64,000 nt of DNA from Paraburkholderia hospita (GTDB lineage Bacteria > Pseudomonadota > Gammaproteobacteria > Burkholderiales > Burkholderiaceae): the NCBI RefSeq assembly GCF_002902965.1, contig NZ_CP026109.1:62001-126000 (forward strand), written 5' to 3'. The notes beneath the pieces were generated by a model. It saw only the letters and a list, made by a program, of their open reading frames with translations, did no database searches and had not been told where the DNA came from. The first letter of the stretch is position 1. Every line of letters begins with the position of its first letter. Positions 18,217 through 27,607 of this stretch are shown piece by piece. The translations under genes were made by a program, and so were the position numbers.

Positions 18217-18975
18217 ATGGAAGGGCTCAGCGATAAGACCATCGTCGTAACCGGCGGGGCTGGCGGCATTGGCCTCGCGACGGTTCAGCGATTGGTGACA
18301 GCGGGTAGTCGGGTAGTTATTGCGGACCTGGTCTCAAGCAACGGCGAAAGCATCGCAACGGAATTAAATGAGGGCCGGGGGATGGTCCACTTTATGCCAG
18401 TCGATGTGACGAGCGTGGCATCGTTGACGAAGGTAGCCGATGAGGTTGTGACGCGGTTTGGCGCTATTGACGGCGTTGTCGCGAATGCTGGCATTGCTGT
18501 CATGTCCGAGGCGTTCGCTTACAACGAAGCCTCGTGGCGACAGACGATGGGCGTTAATCTTGATGGCGCATTTTTCACAGCTCAGTCGTTTGCACGACAC
18601 ATGCGTGGTCGGGGCGGAAGTGTTGTTCTGATTTCCTCTATCGCGGCGCGTTCCGTTGTGCAACCTGAAAAATGTGCTGCCTATGGCGCGACCAAAGCGG
18701 CTGTCGAGCACCTTGCCGCGTTGCTCGGTGTTGAATGGGCACGCGATGGCATACGCGTCAACGCCGTCGGTCCCGGGCGAACCGAAACCCCAATGATTGA
18801 ACGTATTGCGAAGGAGTCACCTGAGATGGTGGCTACATGGATGGAACAGGTGCCTATTGGTAGGTTGATTCGGCCAGAAGAGGTTGCCAATGCCGTCGCG
18901 TTTTTCCTCTCGGATTTATCGAGTGGATGCAACGGAACCACGTTGATGGTAGACGGTGGGTACGACAAGACCTGA
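18217..18975 (+). CDS. Short-chain dehydrogenase/reductase 1
   Basis: 252 residues, classical SDR. The cofactor motif TGGAGGIG is at residues 12-19, VANAGIA is the NAG motif, the catalytic Ser is in VVLISSIAARS and the YxxxK pair is in CAAYGATKAAVEHL. The tail has FLLSDLSSGCNGTTLMVDGG of FabG-like members. The ribosome site is AGGAG at 18204. It follows the aldehyde dehydrogenase on the same strand after 114 bp. Probably oxidises or reduces a secondary alcohol/ketone of the substrate ring; the substrate is unknown. Confidence 0.92.
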   Translation: MEGLSDKTIVVTGGAGGIGLATVQRLVTAGSRVVIADLVSSNGESIATELNEGRGMVHFMPVDVTSVASLTKVADEVVTRFGAIDGVVANAGIAVMSEAFAYNEASWRQTMGVNLDGAFFTAQSFARHMRGRGGSVVLISSIAARSVVQPEKCAAYGATKAAVEHLAALLGVEWARDGIRVNAVGPGRTETPMIERIAKESPEMVATWMEQVPIGRLIRPEEVANAVAFFLSDLSSGCNGTTLMVDGGYDKT

Positions 18976-19115
18976 GAGGTGATGTTCGTTCAGTGCCGTA
19001 CTCCTGCGGCACTTTCATGGCGTCCGTCCTCGAGCGGATGCCATTTTTTTGTCTCCAACGCCATCACAACCGGAAGTGCTCGCTCCCGTTTCGGTACCGC
19101 ACGTACAGCCATGGC

Positions 19116-20066
19116 TCATGCGACACGGCGCTTGACCAAAGTGTTGGGCGCGACCCCGTACGTTTTTTTGAATGCTCTGCTGAAGTGCGAGAAGTCGCTA
19201 AACCCGCAAGCAACGGCAACATCGGCGATATGCTGGGAACGACCTTCGGTGAGCGAGGTGTGACTCGCTTCGAGTCGCTTTTGCCACAGCCAGCGCGCAG
19301 CTGTCGTTCCGTGCGCTGCAAATATTCTGTTCAGCGTTCTTCGTGACACGCCTATCGCATTCGAAACCATTTCCACATCCAGCTCTGAGTCGCCAAGATT
19401 CGCCTCAATATACGTCTTCGCGCGTTGCAGCACGTCACCATGACGCTCGAGTGCGCCTTTCGTATCTCGAAACTCCGTTTCGACGGCGGCTGCGAAGATG
19501 TCAATTATTGAAGCGGCGAGCTTCGAGGCAGCACACGGTTCGAGTTCGGCGTCGACATTTGCGGCCCCACGAATAACTGCACCTGCAAGTGCACCCATCG
19601 TAGATTGACCGTTAAGCGCGATGGCTGTCATACGCTCAGCATCAGACAGGCGACAGAGCATTTGCCTGCGAGGAATCTTCAGCAGGATTATCCGATAGTC
19701 GGACGAGAAGTTGTATTTAAAGGCTCGGGCCGTGTCGTAAAGCACGATATCACCGACGTTTTGCTTCGTTTGGCGTCCACTCTGCTCAAGCGAAGCGCTC
19801 CCCTGCACCAGGAGGCTTGCAAGGAACTCGTCGCTCGGGGTGCGACTGAGGTCGGTTGTGGTCCTGACGTATTGCAAGCCGGGAGCAGCAATATCCCCTA
19901 CGCCAATTGTAGCGATTGGTTTCTGGGTGACTCGGGCGCGGAATACGTCCTCTGCGTTCTCGAACGACGGCAGGTCAACGTGACAGTACAGACGGCAGAT
20001 GACGTCATGGTAATAGGCCAGTCGTTCGCGGGCCATCACTGCAGATGTGTCGAACTGTTCAATCAT
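19116..20066 (-). CDS. AraC-family transcriptional regulator
   Basis: 316 residues. The N-terminal half (to about 190) resembles the cupin-like AraC_binding_2 sensor domain (FRARVTQKPIATIGVGDIAAPGLQYVRT; VGDIVLYDT). The C-terminal half has the two helix-turn-helix units: DVEMVSNAIGVSRRTLNRIFAAHGTT and HIADVAVACGFSDFSHFSRAFKKTYG, the latter being the family signature. Convergent with the SDR gene and divergent from the 20.4-26.1 kb transport module. Such regulators usually activate adjacent catabolic operons. Confidence 0.93.
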   Translation of the reverse strand: MIEQFDTSAVMARERLAYYHDVICRLYCHVDLPSFENAEDVFRARVTQKPIATIGVGDIAAPGLQYVRTTTDLSRTPSDEFLASLLVQGSASLEQSGRQTKQNVGDIVLYDTARAFKYNFSSDYRIILLKIPRRQMLCRLSDAERMTAIALNGQSTMGALAGAVIRGAANVDAELEPCAASKLAASIIDIFAAAVETEFRDTKGALERHGDVLQRAKTYIEANLGDSELDVEMVSNAIGVSRRTLNRIFAAHGTTAARWLWQKRLEASHTSLTEGRSQHIADVAVACGFSDFSHFSRAFKKTYGVAPNTLVKRRVA

Positions 20067-20452
20067 AACTTTGCCTATCCGTGACGACGTTTTCGACCTA
20101 CTACGGTACCAAACTTGTACATATACAAAGTAACTTGAAATTATTGAATTTCATATGGGAGCAAACCCGGACTGAATTCGTAGTGAAATGTTTGCTTAAA
20201 TCACCTCGAAGGGCCGTTTGCATGGGCTTACCAGCCGAATCACGGATCTCTTCCGGGAGCCGTCGAATCGTTCACGCCAGACCCTTTCGGACGGGCCGTC
20301 ACCAAAACCTTCGCTGATCACCTGGCGCATTCGGTCCAGTGAATCTGTCGTGTTTAGTCGCGAAGGGTCAACTGAGGTCTCATATATTCGTCGCAAAGAG
20401 ACCGAGAATCCGAGCAAGCAGGGTTCCGTCTCGCACACATAAGGAGACGAAA
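20067..20452. other. AT-rich regulatory gap upstream of the second SnoaL/OYE module
   Basis: No supported gene. ACTTGTACATATACAA at 20113-20128 matches 11 of 16 positions of one arm of the shared operator, but the second arm is weak. Around 20377 the stretch GTCTCATATATTCGTCGCAA resembles CTCTCATATATTGGCTGCAA in front of binding protein 2 (13504-13523), suggesting a duplicated promoter. Confidence 0.45.
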
Positions 20453-20575
20453 ATGCGACCCCTCATCAATTTGCGGTGTGAGTTGACGATTTCATGCCTC
20501 GTGATCGAAGCAATGTCGAAGTCGCTCGTAGGCGACAGTCACGCCCCACATCTCGCATTTACTTCTTGGTTCTGA
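20453..20575 (+). pseudogene. 40-codon ORF with a strong ribosome site, possible remnant of a third binding-protein gene
   Basis: The ORF starts MRPLINLRCELTISCLVIEA and stops after 40 codons. It has ATAAGGAGACGAAA directly before the ATG, much like the leaders of the two binding-protein genes, and occupies the same place relative to the SnoaL and OYE genes as the binding protein at 8879. The start of the peptide is weakly hydrophobic but not a good signal peptide. I infer a deletion remnant; it could instead be a leader peptide. Confidence 0.35.
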
Positions 20576-20738
20576 GAAGACATCAATTTTTTGCGTGGCC
20601 TGACAGTGGAAGCGGATGTCGCCAGTGATATTGCTTCATTTCATGACGCGTTCGTCGCTGAAGCATTGTCATGAAGCTGCAGCATGCAATTCACCAGTTC
20701 CAAAGAACCTGTATCGCTATTCCGACAAGGAGACAACC

Positions 20739-21245
20739 ATGGAAGGGTCCCGATTCAGTCATGAGCAGCGTCTCGCTCGACTCGAAGACATTGAAGCCAT
20801 CAAGTATCTGAAAGCGCAATATGCAGAGCACCTTGACGATGGCTACAACCCCGACGGCGTCGCATCGCTCTTTGTAGACGACGGCCTCTGGCTCATCAAG
20901 GGCGTCGGCGGCGAGGCCAGAGGCAAGGAGGCCATCAGGCAACACTGTCGCAACCTCTCGTCAAACATCACGTGGGCGCTGCACAACATAGTGTCGCCCG
21001 CGGTCAACGTTGACGACGACGGACAACGCGCGACTGCAACGTTCTATCTGGTGTGCTTTGTGACCATGGCGCCCAGCGAACAGTCGCCGCAAGGCGAGGC
21101 GGTATTCATTGCAGGCAAGTACAAGGACACGCTCGTGAAAGTCGACGGCAAGTGGTACTTCGAGGAAATCACGGGCGTGGTTCAGCAGTCGTCCCCCTGG
21201 ACGGATGGGTGGGTAAAGAATCCATTCGTGAAAGAGAGCTGGTAA
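20739..21245 (+). CDS. SnoaL-like / NTF2-fold protein, copy 2
   Basis: 168 residues from the ATG at 20739, with AAGGAG 6 nt upstream; the frame is open further upstream but without a ribosome site. Paralogue of the protein at 10049: both share LEDIEAIKYLKAQYAEHLDD-type helices, DGYNP, DDGLWLIKGVGGEA, the strand TFYLVC and the ending SSPWTDGWVKNPFVKESW. The conservation to the last residue indicates a recent duplication with both copies kept under selection. Followed after 131 bp by the paralogous OYE. Confidence 0.83.
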   Translation: MEGSRFSHEQRLARLEDIEAIKYLKAQYAEHLDDGYNPDGVASLFVDDGLWLIKGVGGEARGKEAIRQHCRNLSSNITWALHNIVSPAVNVDDDGQRATATFYLVCFVTMAPSEQSPQGEAVFIAGKYKDTLVKVDGKWYFEEITGVVQQSSPWTDGWVKNPFVKESW

Positions 21246-21376
21246 CCAGTGGGTTACTTTTCCCCATGCCCTGTTGCCGGTTGCTGTCCGGCAGCCGGCG
21301 CTGCTTGTCCCGCCAGTAGTCTGGGACGACGTAAGAAGAGTCAAGACATTTAACCAAAGTGAACGAAGGAAATGTG

Positions 21377-22501
21377 ATGAGCCCGCTACTTGAAGCCTAC
21401 GACTTGGTTGGTATCCCGCTGACGAACCGCATCGTCATGGCACCGATGACGCGATGCCGTGCGAAAAACACGGTGCCTGACGCACAGACGGTCCTGTATT
21501 ACCGACAACGAGCCGGGGCAGGGTTGATTATCAGCGAGGGCTCGCAGATTTCGGCTGAGGGCACGGGCTACCTGTACACGCCGGGCATTTACACACCCGA
21601 GCAGGTGAACGGCTGGAAGCAGGTCACGAAGGCCGTGCACGAAGAGGATGGAAAGATGTTCATCCAGCTTTGGCACGTTGGTCGTATGTCGCATGTCAGT
21701 TTGCAGGAGAACGGAGCACTTCCAGTTTCGTCGGTCTCGGTCGCAGCGGGCAACAGCAACTGCTATGCATACAGCGAGAGCGGTGAGCCGGGCCCAATTC
21801 AGGCCAGTGTGCCTCGCGCACTCGAAACGAGCGAAATTGCGCGTATTACCTCGGACTTTGTAACTGCGGGCGTCCAGTCGATGCGAGCCGGCTTTGACGG
21901 CGTAGAGGTTCACGGCGCAAACGGCTACATCTTCGACCAGTTCACCAACGGCGCGCTCAACACGCGCGCTGACGAGTACGGCGGCAGCACAATGAACCGT
22001 CTTCGTTTCACATTGGAGACAGTCGATGCTCTCGCGAATGAAATTGGCAGTACGCGAGTGGGCATCCGCCTGTCACCGTTCGGGCGGCTGTACGACATGC
22101 AGCCATTCGAAGATGAAGCGAACACCTGGCTGACGCTGGCAAACGAACTGAGCAAGCGGAACCTCGCGTATGTACACCTCAGCGACCAGACAGCGTTCAT
22201 CGGCGTCGGAATTAGCAGGGAGTTTCTCGGAAAATTCCGCGACGCCTACAAAGGTACCTTGATTCTCACAGGTGCCCTCGACCAGGATGCGGGCGAAGAA
22301 CTCGTTGAACTGGGACTGACGGACCTCGCCGGCTACGGGCGACCGTACGTGTCGAACCCCGACCTTGTCGAGCGCTTCCGTAACGGATGGCCCCTCAGTC
22401 CGGTCGACATGCCGACGCTCTATACCGGCGACGAAAAAGGATATGCCGACTACCCCGCGTACTCGAAACAGCTCGAGTCGGTTGACGTCGATTCGGACTG
22501 A
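21377..22501 (+). CDS. Old Yellow Enzyme family NADH:flavin oxidoreductase, copy 2
   Basis: 374 residues from the ATG at 21377, with GAAGGA 6 nt upstream (a GTG 18 nt earlier is possible). It carries the same landmarks as copy 1: NRIVMAPMTRCRA, QLWHVGRMSH, GFDGVEVHGANGYI with the His/Asn pair, DEYGGSTMNRLRF and GYGRPYVSNPDLVERFRNGW. Reduces the C=C bond of alpha,beta-unsaturated carbonyls with FMN and NAD(P)H. Two copies beside two SnoaL copies suggest two related intermediates, or gene dosage. Confidence 0.93.
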   Translation: MSPLLEAYDLVGIPLTNRIVMAPMTRCRAKNTVPDAQTVLYYRQRAGAGLIISEGSQISAEGTGYLYTPGIYTPEQVNGWKQVTKAVHEEDGKMFIQLWHVGRMSHVSLQENGALPVSSVSVAAGNSNCYAYSESGEPGPIQASVPRALETSEIARITSDFVTAGVQSMRAGFDGVEVHGANGYIFDQFTNGALNTRADEYGGSTMNRLRFTLETVDALANEIGSTRVGIRLSPFGRLYDMQPFEDEANTWLTLANELSKRNLAYVHLSDQTAFIGVGISREFLGKFRDAYKGTLILTGALDQDAGEELVELGLTDLAGYGRPYVSNPDLVERFRNGWPLSPVDMPTLYTGDEKGYADYPAYSKQLESVDVDSD

Positions 22502-22636
22502 CCGGTACCCCTGTAAAAAATAATTCAGACAGCAGACGGACCGAGAGCCTGGTGGGTCGGCGTAGATGTTCCCGTAAGTATCAAGTGCGCAGCACGAGAT
22601 TCACATTGCGGCAATTCAGGTAGGCAGGAGACGAAA

Positions 22637-25111
22637 ATGGAACGAAAGATAGCACTGCAGGTTGACCATGTGACGAAGGTCTTCCCAGGTGTCAAAGCTC
22701 TGGACGATGTCACGTTTGAAGTCGCCGTCGGCGAAGTACACGGATTGGTCGGCGAAAACGGCGCCGGGAAATCAACGCTGATGGCGGTTGCATCGGGCGC
22801 CTTGGTCCCAGAAGAAGGACGGGTAGTCATCAACGGAGTTGAGACCAAGGGCGACACTGAGAAAGCACGTGCGCTCGGGCTTGCCATCGTTCGCCAAGAG
22901 CCAGCCTTGATGCCCGATTTGACAGTCGCCGAAAATCTGTACCTCGGCGTATCGGAAGCGCAGCGCCCATCTCTTATGCGCACGACATCATGGGCGCAAC
23001 GTCTTCTGCAGCAATGGAGCGATGACGTTGCCATTGACGCGTCGGAACGGGTGGTCAGCCTGAATCCGGAGCAGCGATTCATCGTCGAAATTGTCAAGGC
23101 GCTCGCGACAAAGCCGAAGGTCCTGGTTCTCGACGAGCCTACGGAGCACCTTCTCGCAGAAGACGTCGAGCGTCTGTTTGAGCGTATTCGAAAGGTGACG
23201 GCAGGTGGCTGCGCTGTTGTCTACATCTCGCACCGGATTCGCGAGGTACAGCAGATTGCAGACCGCCTCACTGTACTTCGTGATGGGCAGGGACAAGGCA
23301 CCTACGATGCCTCGAATCTGAGCGAGCAGCAGATTGTCGAGCTCATCGTCGGCGGTGCGCTCGACCGCGAGTTTCCTCCGAAGTCTGCCGCCCGTCGGGC
23401 CGAGGTCGTGCTGGATGTTGTCGGCTTGAGAGGCACCGGATTCTCGGACATATCCTTGCAGGTCAAGAAAGGCGAAATTGTTGGACTCGCCGGCATTGAC
23501 GGTAACGGCCAGCGTGAATTCATGCGTGCGCTCGCGGGGTTGAACAAGAGCAAGGGAAGCGTGACCGTCAACGGCAAGGGTGCGTCGCTCAAACACTCCC
23601 AAGCCGCAACGCGCAGCGATGTGCGCTATCTGCCAGGTGACCGTCATCGCGAGGGTATCTTCGGCGATCTTTCGGTCCGCGAGAATTTCTCCCTACGTAG
23701 CCTGTCATTTGACACGGTGCGAGGCCTTGTGCGTCCGAAGAGTGAAGGGCGTCGAGCAGGGGAGGCCGTTTCAAGCTTCGCCGTCAAGACACCTACCATT
23801 GAGACACTCATCCGCTCGCTCTCCGGGGGCAATCAACAGAAGCTGGTTCTGTCCAGCGTGCTCGCGAGTAAGCCGAAGGTGCTGCTCGTGGACGAGCCGA
23901 CCCAAGGGGTGGACATCGGTGCGAGGATGGAGATTTATAAGGTACTCCGTGAAGCGGCAACTGCTGGTACGGCTGTCATTGTCGTATCGTCAGACTCGCT
24001 TGAAGTCGCCGGACTGTGCGACCGCGTTCTGATTTTCTCGCGTGGGCACATCGTGAAGGAATTGCGCGATGACGCTGTGAGCGAAAACAACATCACGTCG
24101 GCGGTTTTGACCGCGACCACGGAACGGGAAAGAGGGTCGGCCAGCATTTCGGGTTTCTGGAAATGGGCGGCGGGGGACTGGGCACCGCTTGTGATGCTTG
24201 CACTCGTGATATCCGTGCTCGGAATTTATGCGACGCACGTCAACGAGACCTACCTTTCCACCCGCAATCTCAGCGGGATGCTCGCGCTTGTCGCCACACT
24301 GGCAATCGTCTCTTACGGGCAGCAGGCTCTGATGCTTGTTGGAGGTATCGACCTGTCGGTCGGCCCCTTGATGGGATTAATGGTCGTCATCCAGTCGTTC
24401 TTCCTGAACGATGGCGGAACGCTTGGCCATCAAGTGGAGGGGTGGTTGATTGTCTTTGCTGTGGCTGTAGTCGTCGGGTTCATTAATTGGCTCCTTGTCG
24501 ACCCATTCCGTCTTCATCCGATGGTCGCGACGCTAGCCACTTATATGGCTCTCCAGGCGGTCTCACTACTCTTGCGTCCTATCCCAGGTGGTCTTATCGC
24601 GGACTCCATCGTTGACGGGATTGGCACGCAGTTGGGATTCGTCCCCGTCATTGCGATTCTCGCCGCCATCATCGCGCTGGCATTCGAGTTCGGGCTCTTT
24701 CGAACGAGGCTTGGTCTGGCCTTCCGCGGAGTGGGGTCTCGTGCAGAAGCGGCACGGATGGCTGGGGTCCACCCCCATCTGACGTTGCTTACCGCCTACG
24801 TTGGCTGTTCTCTGCTTGCGGGCATTGCTGCAATCCCAATGATGGCCCAGGTCGGCTCAGGCGACCCGAGCGCGGGCGTCAACTACACGCTTGCAAGCGT
24901 GGCGGCAGTAGTCATTGGCGGTGCGAGTCTGTTCGGAGGTCGTGGCTCGTTTGTAGGTGCACTGCTAGGCGCACTGCTTATCACGCAGGTCAACGTCGTC
25001 ACCTCGTTCCTTGACCTCGGCGATTCATGGCAGTCGTATCTGTTGGGCGGGATGATTCTCGCGTCGGTGGCCCTTTATTCCAAGAGCAGAGAAATGGCGG
25101 TGGCAAAATGA
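22637..25111 (+). CDS. Fused ABC transporter: tandem ATPase domains plus permease (RbsA-RbsC type)
   Basis: 824 residues. Residues 1-240 form the first ATPase domain (Walker A GENGAGKST, Walker B VLVLDEPTEHLL); its signature is degenerate, reading SLNPEQR. Residues about 250-490 form the second ATPase domain; it lacks a normal Walker A (GIDGNGQRE) but has a perfect LSGGNQQK signature and LLVDEPTQGVD, as in RbsA-type proteins. From about 510 on there is a ribose-type permease with LVGGIDLSVGPLMG and about eight or more hydrophobic segments. In the family these are normally two proteins. It is coupled by ATGA to a second permease. The window supplies two binding proteins. Confidence 0.93.
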   Translation: MERKIALQVDHVTKVFPGVKALDDVTFEVAVGEVHGLVGENGAGKSTLMAVASGALVPEEGRVVINGVETKGDTEKARALGLAIVRQEPALMPDLTVAENLYLGVSEAQRPSLMRTTSWAQRLLQQWSDDVAIDASERVVSLNPEQRFIVEIVKALATKPKVLVLDEPTEHLLAEDVERLFERIRKVTAGGCAVVYISHRIREVQQIADRLTVLRDGQGQGTYDASNLSEQQIVELIVGGALDREFPPKSAARRAEVVLDVVGLRGTGFSDISLQVKKGEIVGLAGIDGNGQREFMRALAGLNKSKGSVTVNGKGASLKHSQAATRSDVRYLPGDRHREGIFGDLSVRENFSLRSLSFDTVRGLVRPKSEGRRAGEAVSSFAVKTPTIETLIRSLSGGNQQKLVLSSVLASKPKVLLVDEPTQGVDIGARMEIYKVLREAATAGTAVIVVSSDSLEVAGLCDRVLIFSRGHIVKELRDDAVSENNITSAVLTATTERERGSASISGFWKWAAGDWAPLVMLALVISVLGIYATHVNETYLSTRNLSGMLALVATLAIVSYGQQALMLVGGIDLSVGPLMGLMVVIQSFFLNDGGTLGHQVEGWLIVFAVAVVVGFINWLLVDPFRLHPMVATLATYMALQAVSLLLRPIPGGLIADSIVDGIGTQLGFVPVIAILAAIIALAFEFGLFRTRLGLAFRGVGSRAEAARMAGVHPHLTLLTAYVGCSLLAGIAAIPMMAQVGSGDPSAGVNYTLASVAAVVIGGASLFGGRGSFVGALLGALLITQVNVVTSFLDLGDSWQSYLLGGMILASVALYSKSREMAVAK

Positions 25112-26133
25112 GAAACGTATCGACTCAGAGTCGCGCAGAGGCGGCTCACCTTCCCCGTCCGTCGACGCAGATGCCGCGTCCAAAGGCAATTCCTGCCATG
25201 GGAGAGTTCTCATGGATTTGGATTGGACTGGTTCTTCTCTTTGTAATCAGCGCGGTGGTGGCGCCCGGCACCATGACGCGGGGTTCTATCCTGGCGATGT
25301 TGCCGTTCGCAGGGATTTTGGCAATTGTCGCCACAGGCCAAACGCTTGTCATCCAGCAGCGTGGTCTCGACATGTCGGCCATTGGCATGGTGTCTCTCGC
25401 GGGTGTCCTGATGGCAAGGACGGGCTTCGGATTCGATTCGATAGTTCTCGCGGCAGTATTTACGGTATGCGTTGGAGCAGTCGTCGGGATGCTCAATGGT
25501 GCGCTGGTTTCGCGGTTGGCCATAACACCGCTCGTTGCGACGCTTGCCGTGAACGCGCTCCTCATAGGTGCCGTCCGTTCACTCACAGGCAACGTCCCGG
25601 TCAACGTTCCGCCCATCATGCAGACCATCTCGCATGCCCAGTTCCTGGGGCTGCCTGCGAATGTGCTCTTCGCGTTCGTCTTCGTGGTCACTGCGTGGGT
25701 CATCACTCGTAAGACCGCCGTCGGGCGACGATTCGTGGCCGTCGGTGTCAACCCTCGCGCTGCAGATGCTGCGGGCGTGCGTGTGCTCAAGTACCAGATT
25801 GGCGCGTATGTAGCTTCGGCAGTGTGTTTTTCAGCTGCCGGAATGCTGCTTGCCGGATTTATCGGTAGCGCTTCGCAGTCTTCGGGTAACGACTACCTGA
25901 TGCCCGCCATCGCAGCTGTCGTTGTGGGTGGTACGCCGTTTACGGGAGGCAAGGGTAGCGTGATTGCGAGTGCAGTAGCCGCACTTTTCATGGCGCAGTT
26001 AGGCCAGATGGTGTTGGCGCTTGGTGCGGGCACGTCAGTTCAGCTCCTTGTTCAGGCCTGCGCGATTCTGCTCGCAACCACCGTCCGTTATTTACCGACG
26101 GCTCTGCGAACATTCCGCACCATCAAGAACTAA
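25108..26133 (+). CDS. Ribose-type ABC transporter permease
   Basis: 341 residues from the ATG at 25108, which overlaps the stop of the fused gene as ATGA. Inner-membrane permease of the BPD_transp_2 group: hydrophobic segments begin at IWIGLVLLFVISAVVAP, and the conserved motif is seen as VIQQRGLDMSAIGMVSLAG. Other features are GVNPRAADAAGVRV and VGGTPFTGGKGSVIASAVAALF. It would pair with the permease half of the fused protein to make the heterodimeric channel. A GC-rich hairpin (GCGCGCC / GGCGCGC, 26143-26171) follows the stop. Confidence 0.92.
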   Translation: MRNVSTQSRAEAAHLPRPSTQMPRPKAIPAMGEFSWIWIGLVLLFVISAVVAPGTMTRGSILAMLPFAGILAIVATGQTLVIQQRGLDMSAIGMVSLAGVLMARTGFGFDSIVLAAVFTVCVGAVVGMLNGALVSRLAITPLVATLAVNALLIGAVRSLTGNVPVNVPPIMQTISHAQFLGLPANVLFAFVFVVTAWVITRKTAVGRRFVAVGVNPRAADAAGVRVLKYQIGAYVASAVCFSAAGMLLAGFIGSASQSSGNDYLMPAIAAVVVGGTPFTGGKGSVIASAVAALFMAQLGQMVLALGAGTSVQLLVQACAILLATTVRYLPTALRTFRTIKN

Positions 26134-26266
26134 GAGTGACTAGCGCGCCCGCCCGCTAGGTCGTGGCGCGCGATAAGGCTGTGAAGTTGAGTTAGCGCGT
26201 CGGTTGCACCGTCTCATCAAGAAGGCGGAAGCAATCATTGGAGATTTTTACGTTAAGGATGACGAA

Positions 26267-27334
26267 ATGATTAAGAAAGTTATTTTCGGCGCTCTTTTGA
26301 CAGCCGGAGTTTGCAATGCCTATGCGCAAAGCAGCGTAACTCTGTATGGTCGTATCGCATCGGGGCTTGATGTTGTGACAAACGTTGCCACCCCCGATGG
26401 GCAATCCAAGAACAACTACCGCTTCGGTAGCAACCAGTACGGTATAAGCTGGTGGGGGCTGAAGGGCGACGAAGACCTTGGTGGCGGTTACCATGCTGTT
26501 TTCAACCTTGAAAGCATGTTCACTGCGGGTACTGGCTCACTTCCAAGTGACAGTCTTTTCAATCGTTACGCTTATGTCGGATTGTCGAACGAAATATACG
26601 GTGCGTTGTGGGCAGGTCGCGTGATGAGTCTCACGGACGAGACGGGATACTATCTCGACCCGTTCGGAGAGCAGGCAACGGGCATCGCTAACTTTGCGAA
26701 GGGTCGAGCCTGGGGCTCGCGAGCAAACACGCTGACCTACAACTCGCCGAAATGGGCAGGCTTCTCGTTCCGCCTGCAAAACGGCTTCGGAAACGAAGCT
26801 GGAAATTTCCGGGGCGGCCGGCAATTCAGTGCCAGCGCGACATACTCAATCGGCGGGTTCAATGGTTACGGCGTCTATGAGGAAATTCGAGACGCTAACG
26901 GCAAGTTCTCGAGCCTGTACAACGCGTCGCGCGAATACATGGTCGGTGCGACTTATCAGTTCAGTGCGTTGAAGTTCTACACGGGCTACCAGCAACTCGT
27001 CGCGTCTGGGCAAGACACGATTATCGACCCGACCAATCCGGTCGGTGCGACGCGGAACCAGCAAGAATGGTTCGGTGCAACCTATCAGGTCAATGCCGCG
27101 CTGGCGTTTCAGGCCGCCTGGTTCCACGGAAACGTGAACCACGGCGGGGGCAGCGGAAATCTGGGCGTTATTGGCACGACGTACAACCTGTCCAAGCGTA
27201 CTTTCGTGTACGCCACGTTCGGCGCAATGTTCAATGGGGGAAATGCCAACTTCCCCGTTGAAACGGCAGATTCGTTGCCGCTGCCGGGTCACCACCAGCA
27301 GGGCGGCTACTTCGGGATGATGCATTACTTCTGA
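26267..27334 (+). CDS. Gram-negative general porin 1
   Basis: 355 residues from the ATG at 26267 (AAGGA upstream). The signal peptide MIKKVIFGALLTAGVCNAYA is followed by QSSVTLYGRI, the standard opening of burkholderial trimeric porins (Porin_4). The sequence alternates short beta strands with WWGLKGDEDLGGGYHAVFNLES and ends in the outer-membrane targeting Phe (GMMHYF). It probably lets the substrate of this island into the periplasm, where the two binding proteins work. It follows the permease gene after 133 bp. Confidence 0.94.
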   Translation: MIKKVIFGALLTAGVCNAYAQSSVTLYGRIASGLDVVTNVATPDGQSKNNYRFGSNQYGISWWGLKGDEDLGGGYHAVFNLESMFTAGTGSLPSDSLFNRYAYVGLSNEIYGALWAGRVMSLTDETGYYLDPFGEQATGIANFAKGRAWGSRANTLTYNSPKWAGFSFRLQNGFGNEAGNFRGGRQFSASATYSIGGFNGYGVYEEIRDANGKFSSLYNASREYMVGATYQFSALKFYTGYQQLVASGQDTIIDPTNPVGATRNQQEWFGATYQVNAALAFQAAWFHGNVNHGGGSGNLGVIGTTYNLSKRTFVYATFGAMFNGGNANFPVETADSLPLPGHHQQGGYFGMMHYF

Positions 27335-27447
27335 GCGCGGAAGTGGCGGGCAGCGCAGCTGTTTGTGTGCGCTGTCTGTCGCTGGTCGTCCGAGGGCGAC
27401 GCTCTGCGCCCGGAGGGGCAAACGGCGGCGACCTAGGTAGAAACGAG

Positions 27448-27485
27448 AATTATATATATGCGAATCACGGCGTTAATATGTAATT
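27448..27485 (+). promoter_or_regulatory. Shared 38-bp operator, copy in front of MFS 2
   Basis: The arm AATTATATATATGCGA (27448-27463) matches copy A at 14 of 16 positions. The second arm, GCGTTAATATGTAATT (27470-27485), is its inverted counterpart (about 11 of 16 matches) across exactly 6 bp. It lies 122 bp before the MFS start. Confidence 0.72.
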
Positions 27486-27607
27486 AACGAAGGCGGCGTG
27501 CTGTGTTGCAGTTGGCTTCGGAGTGTTGTGGTGGCCCCGATTCGATGCAACCGCGCATCGGAACCGGTGGCTCCACGAGGAAAACAACTGCACTGTGGAG
27601 TCCACTG

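Noticed and set aside
20113..20150. Sixth copy of the 38-bp element before the AraC gene
   Set aside because: One arm matches 11 of 16 positions but the other only about 8; kept as a weak possibility and not counted in the regulon.
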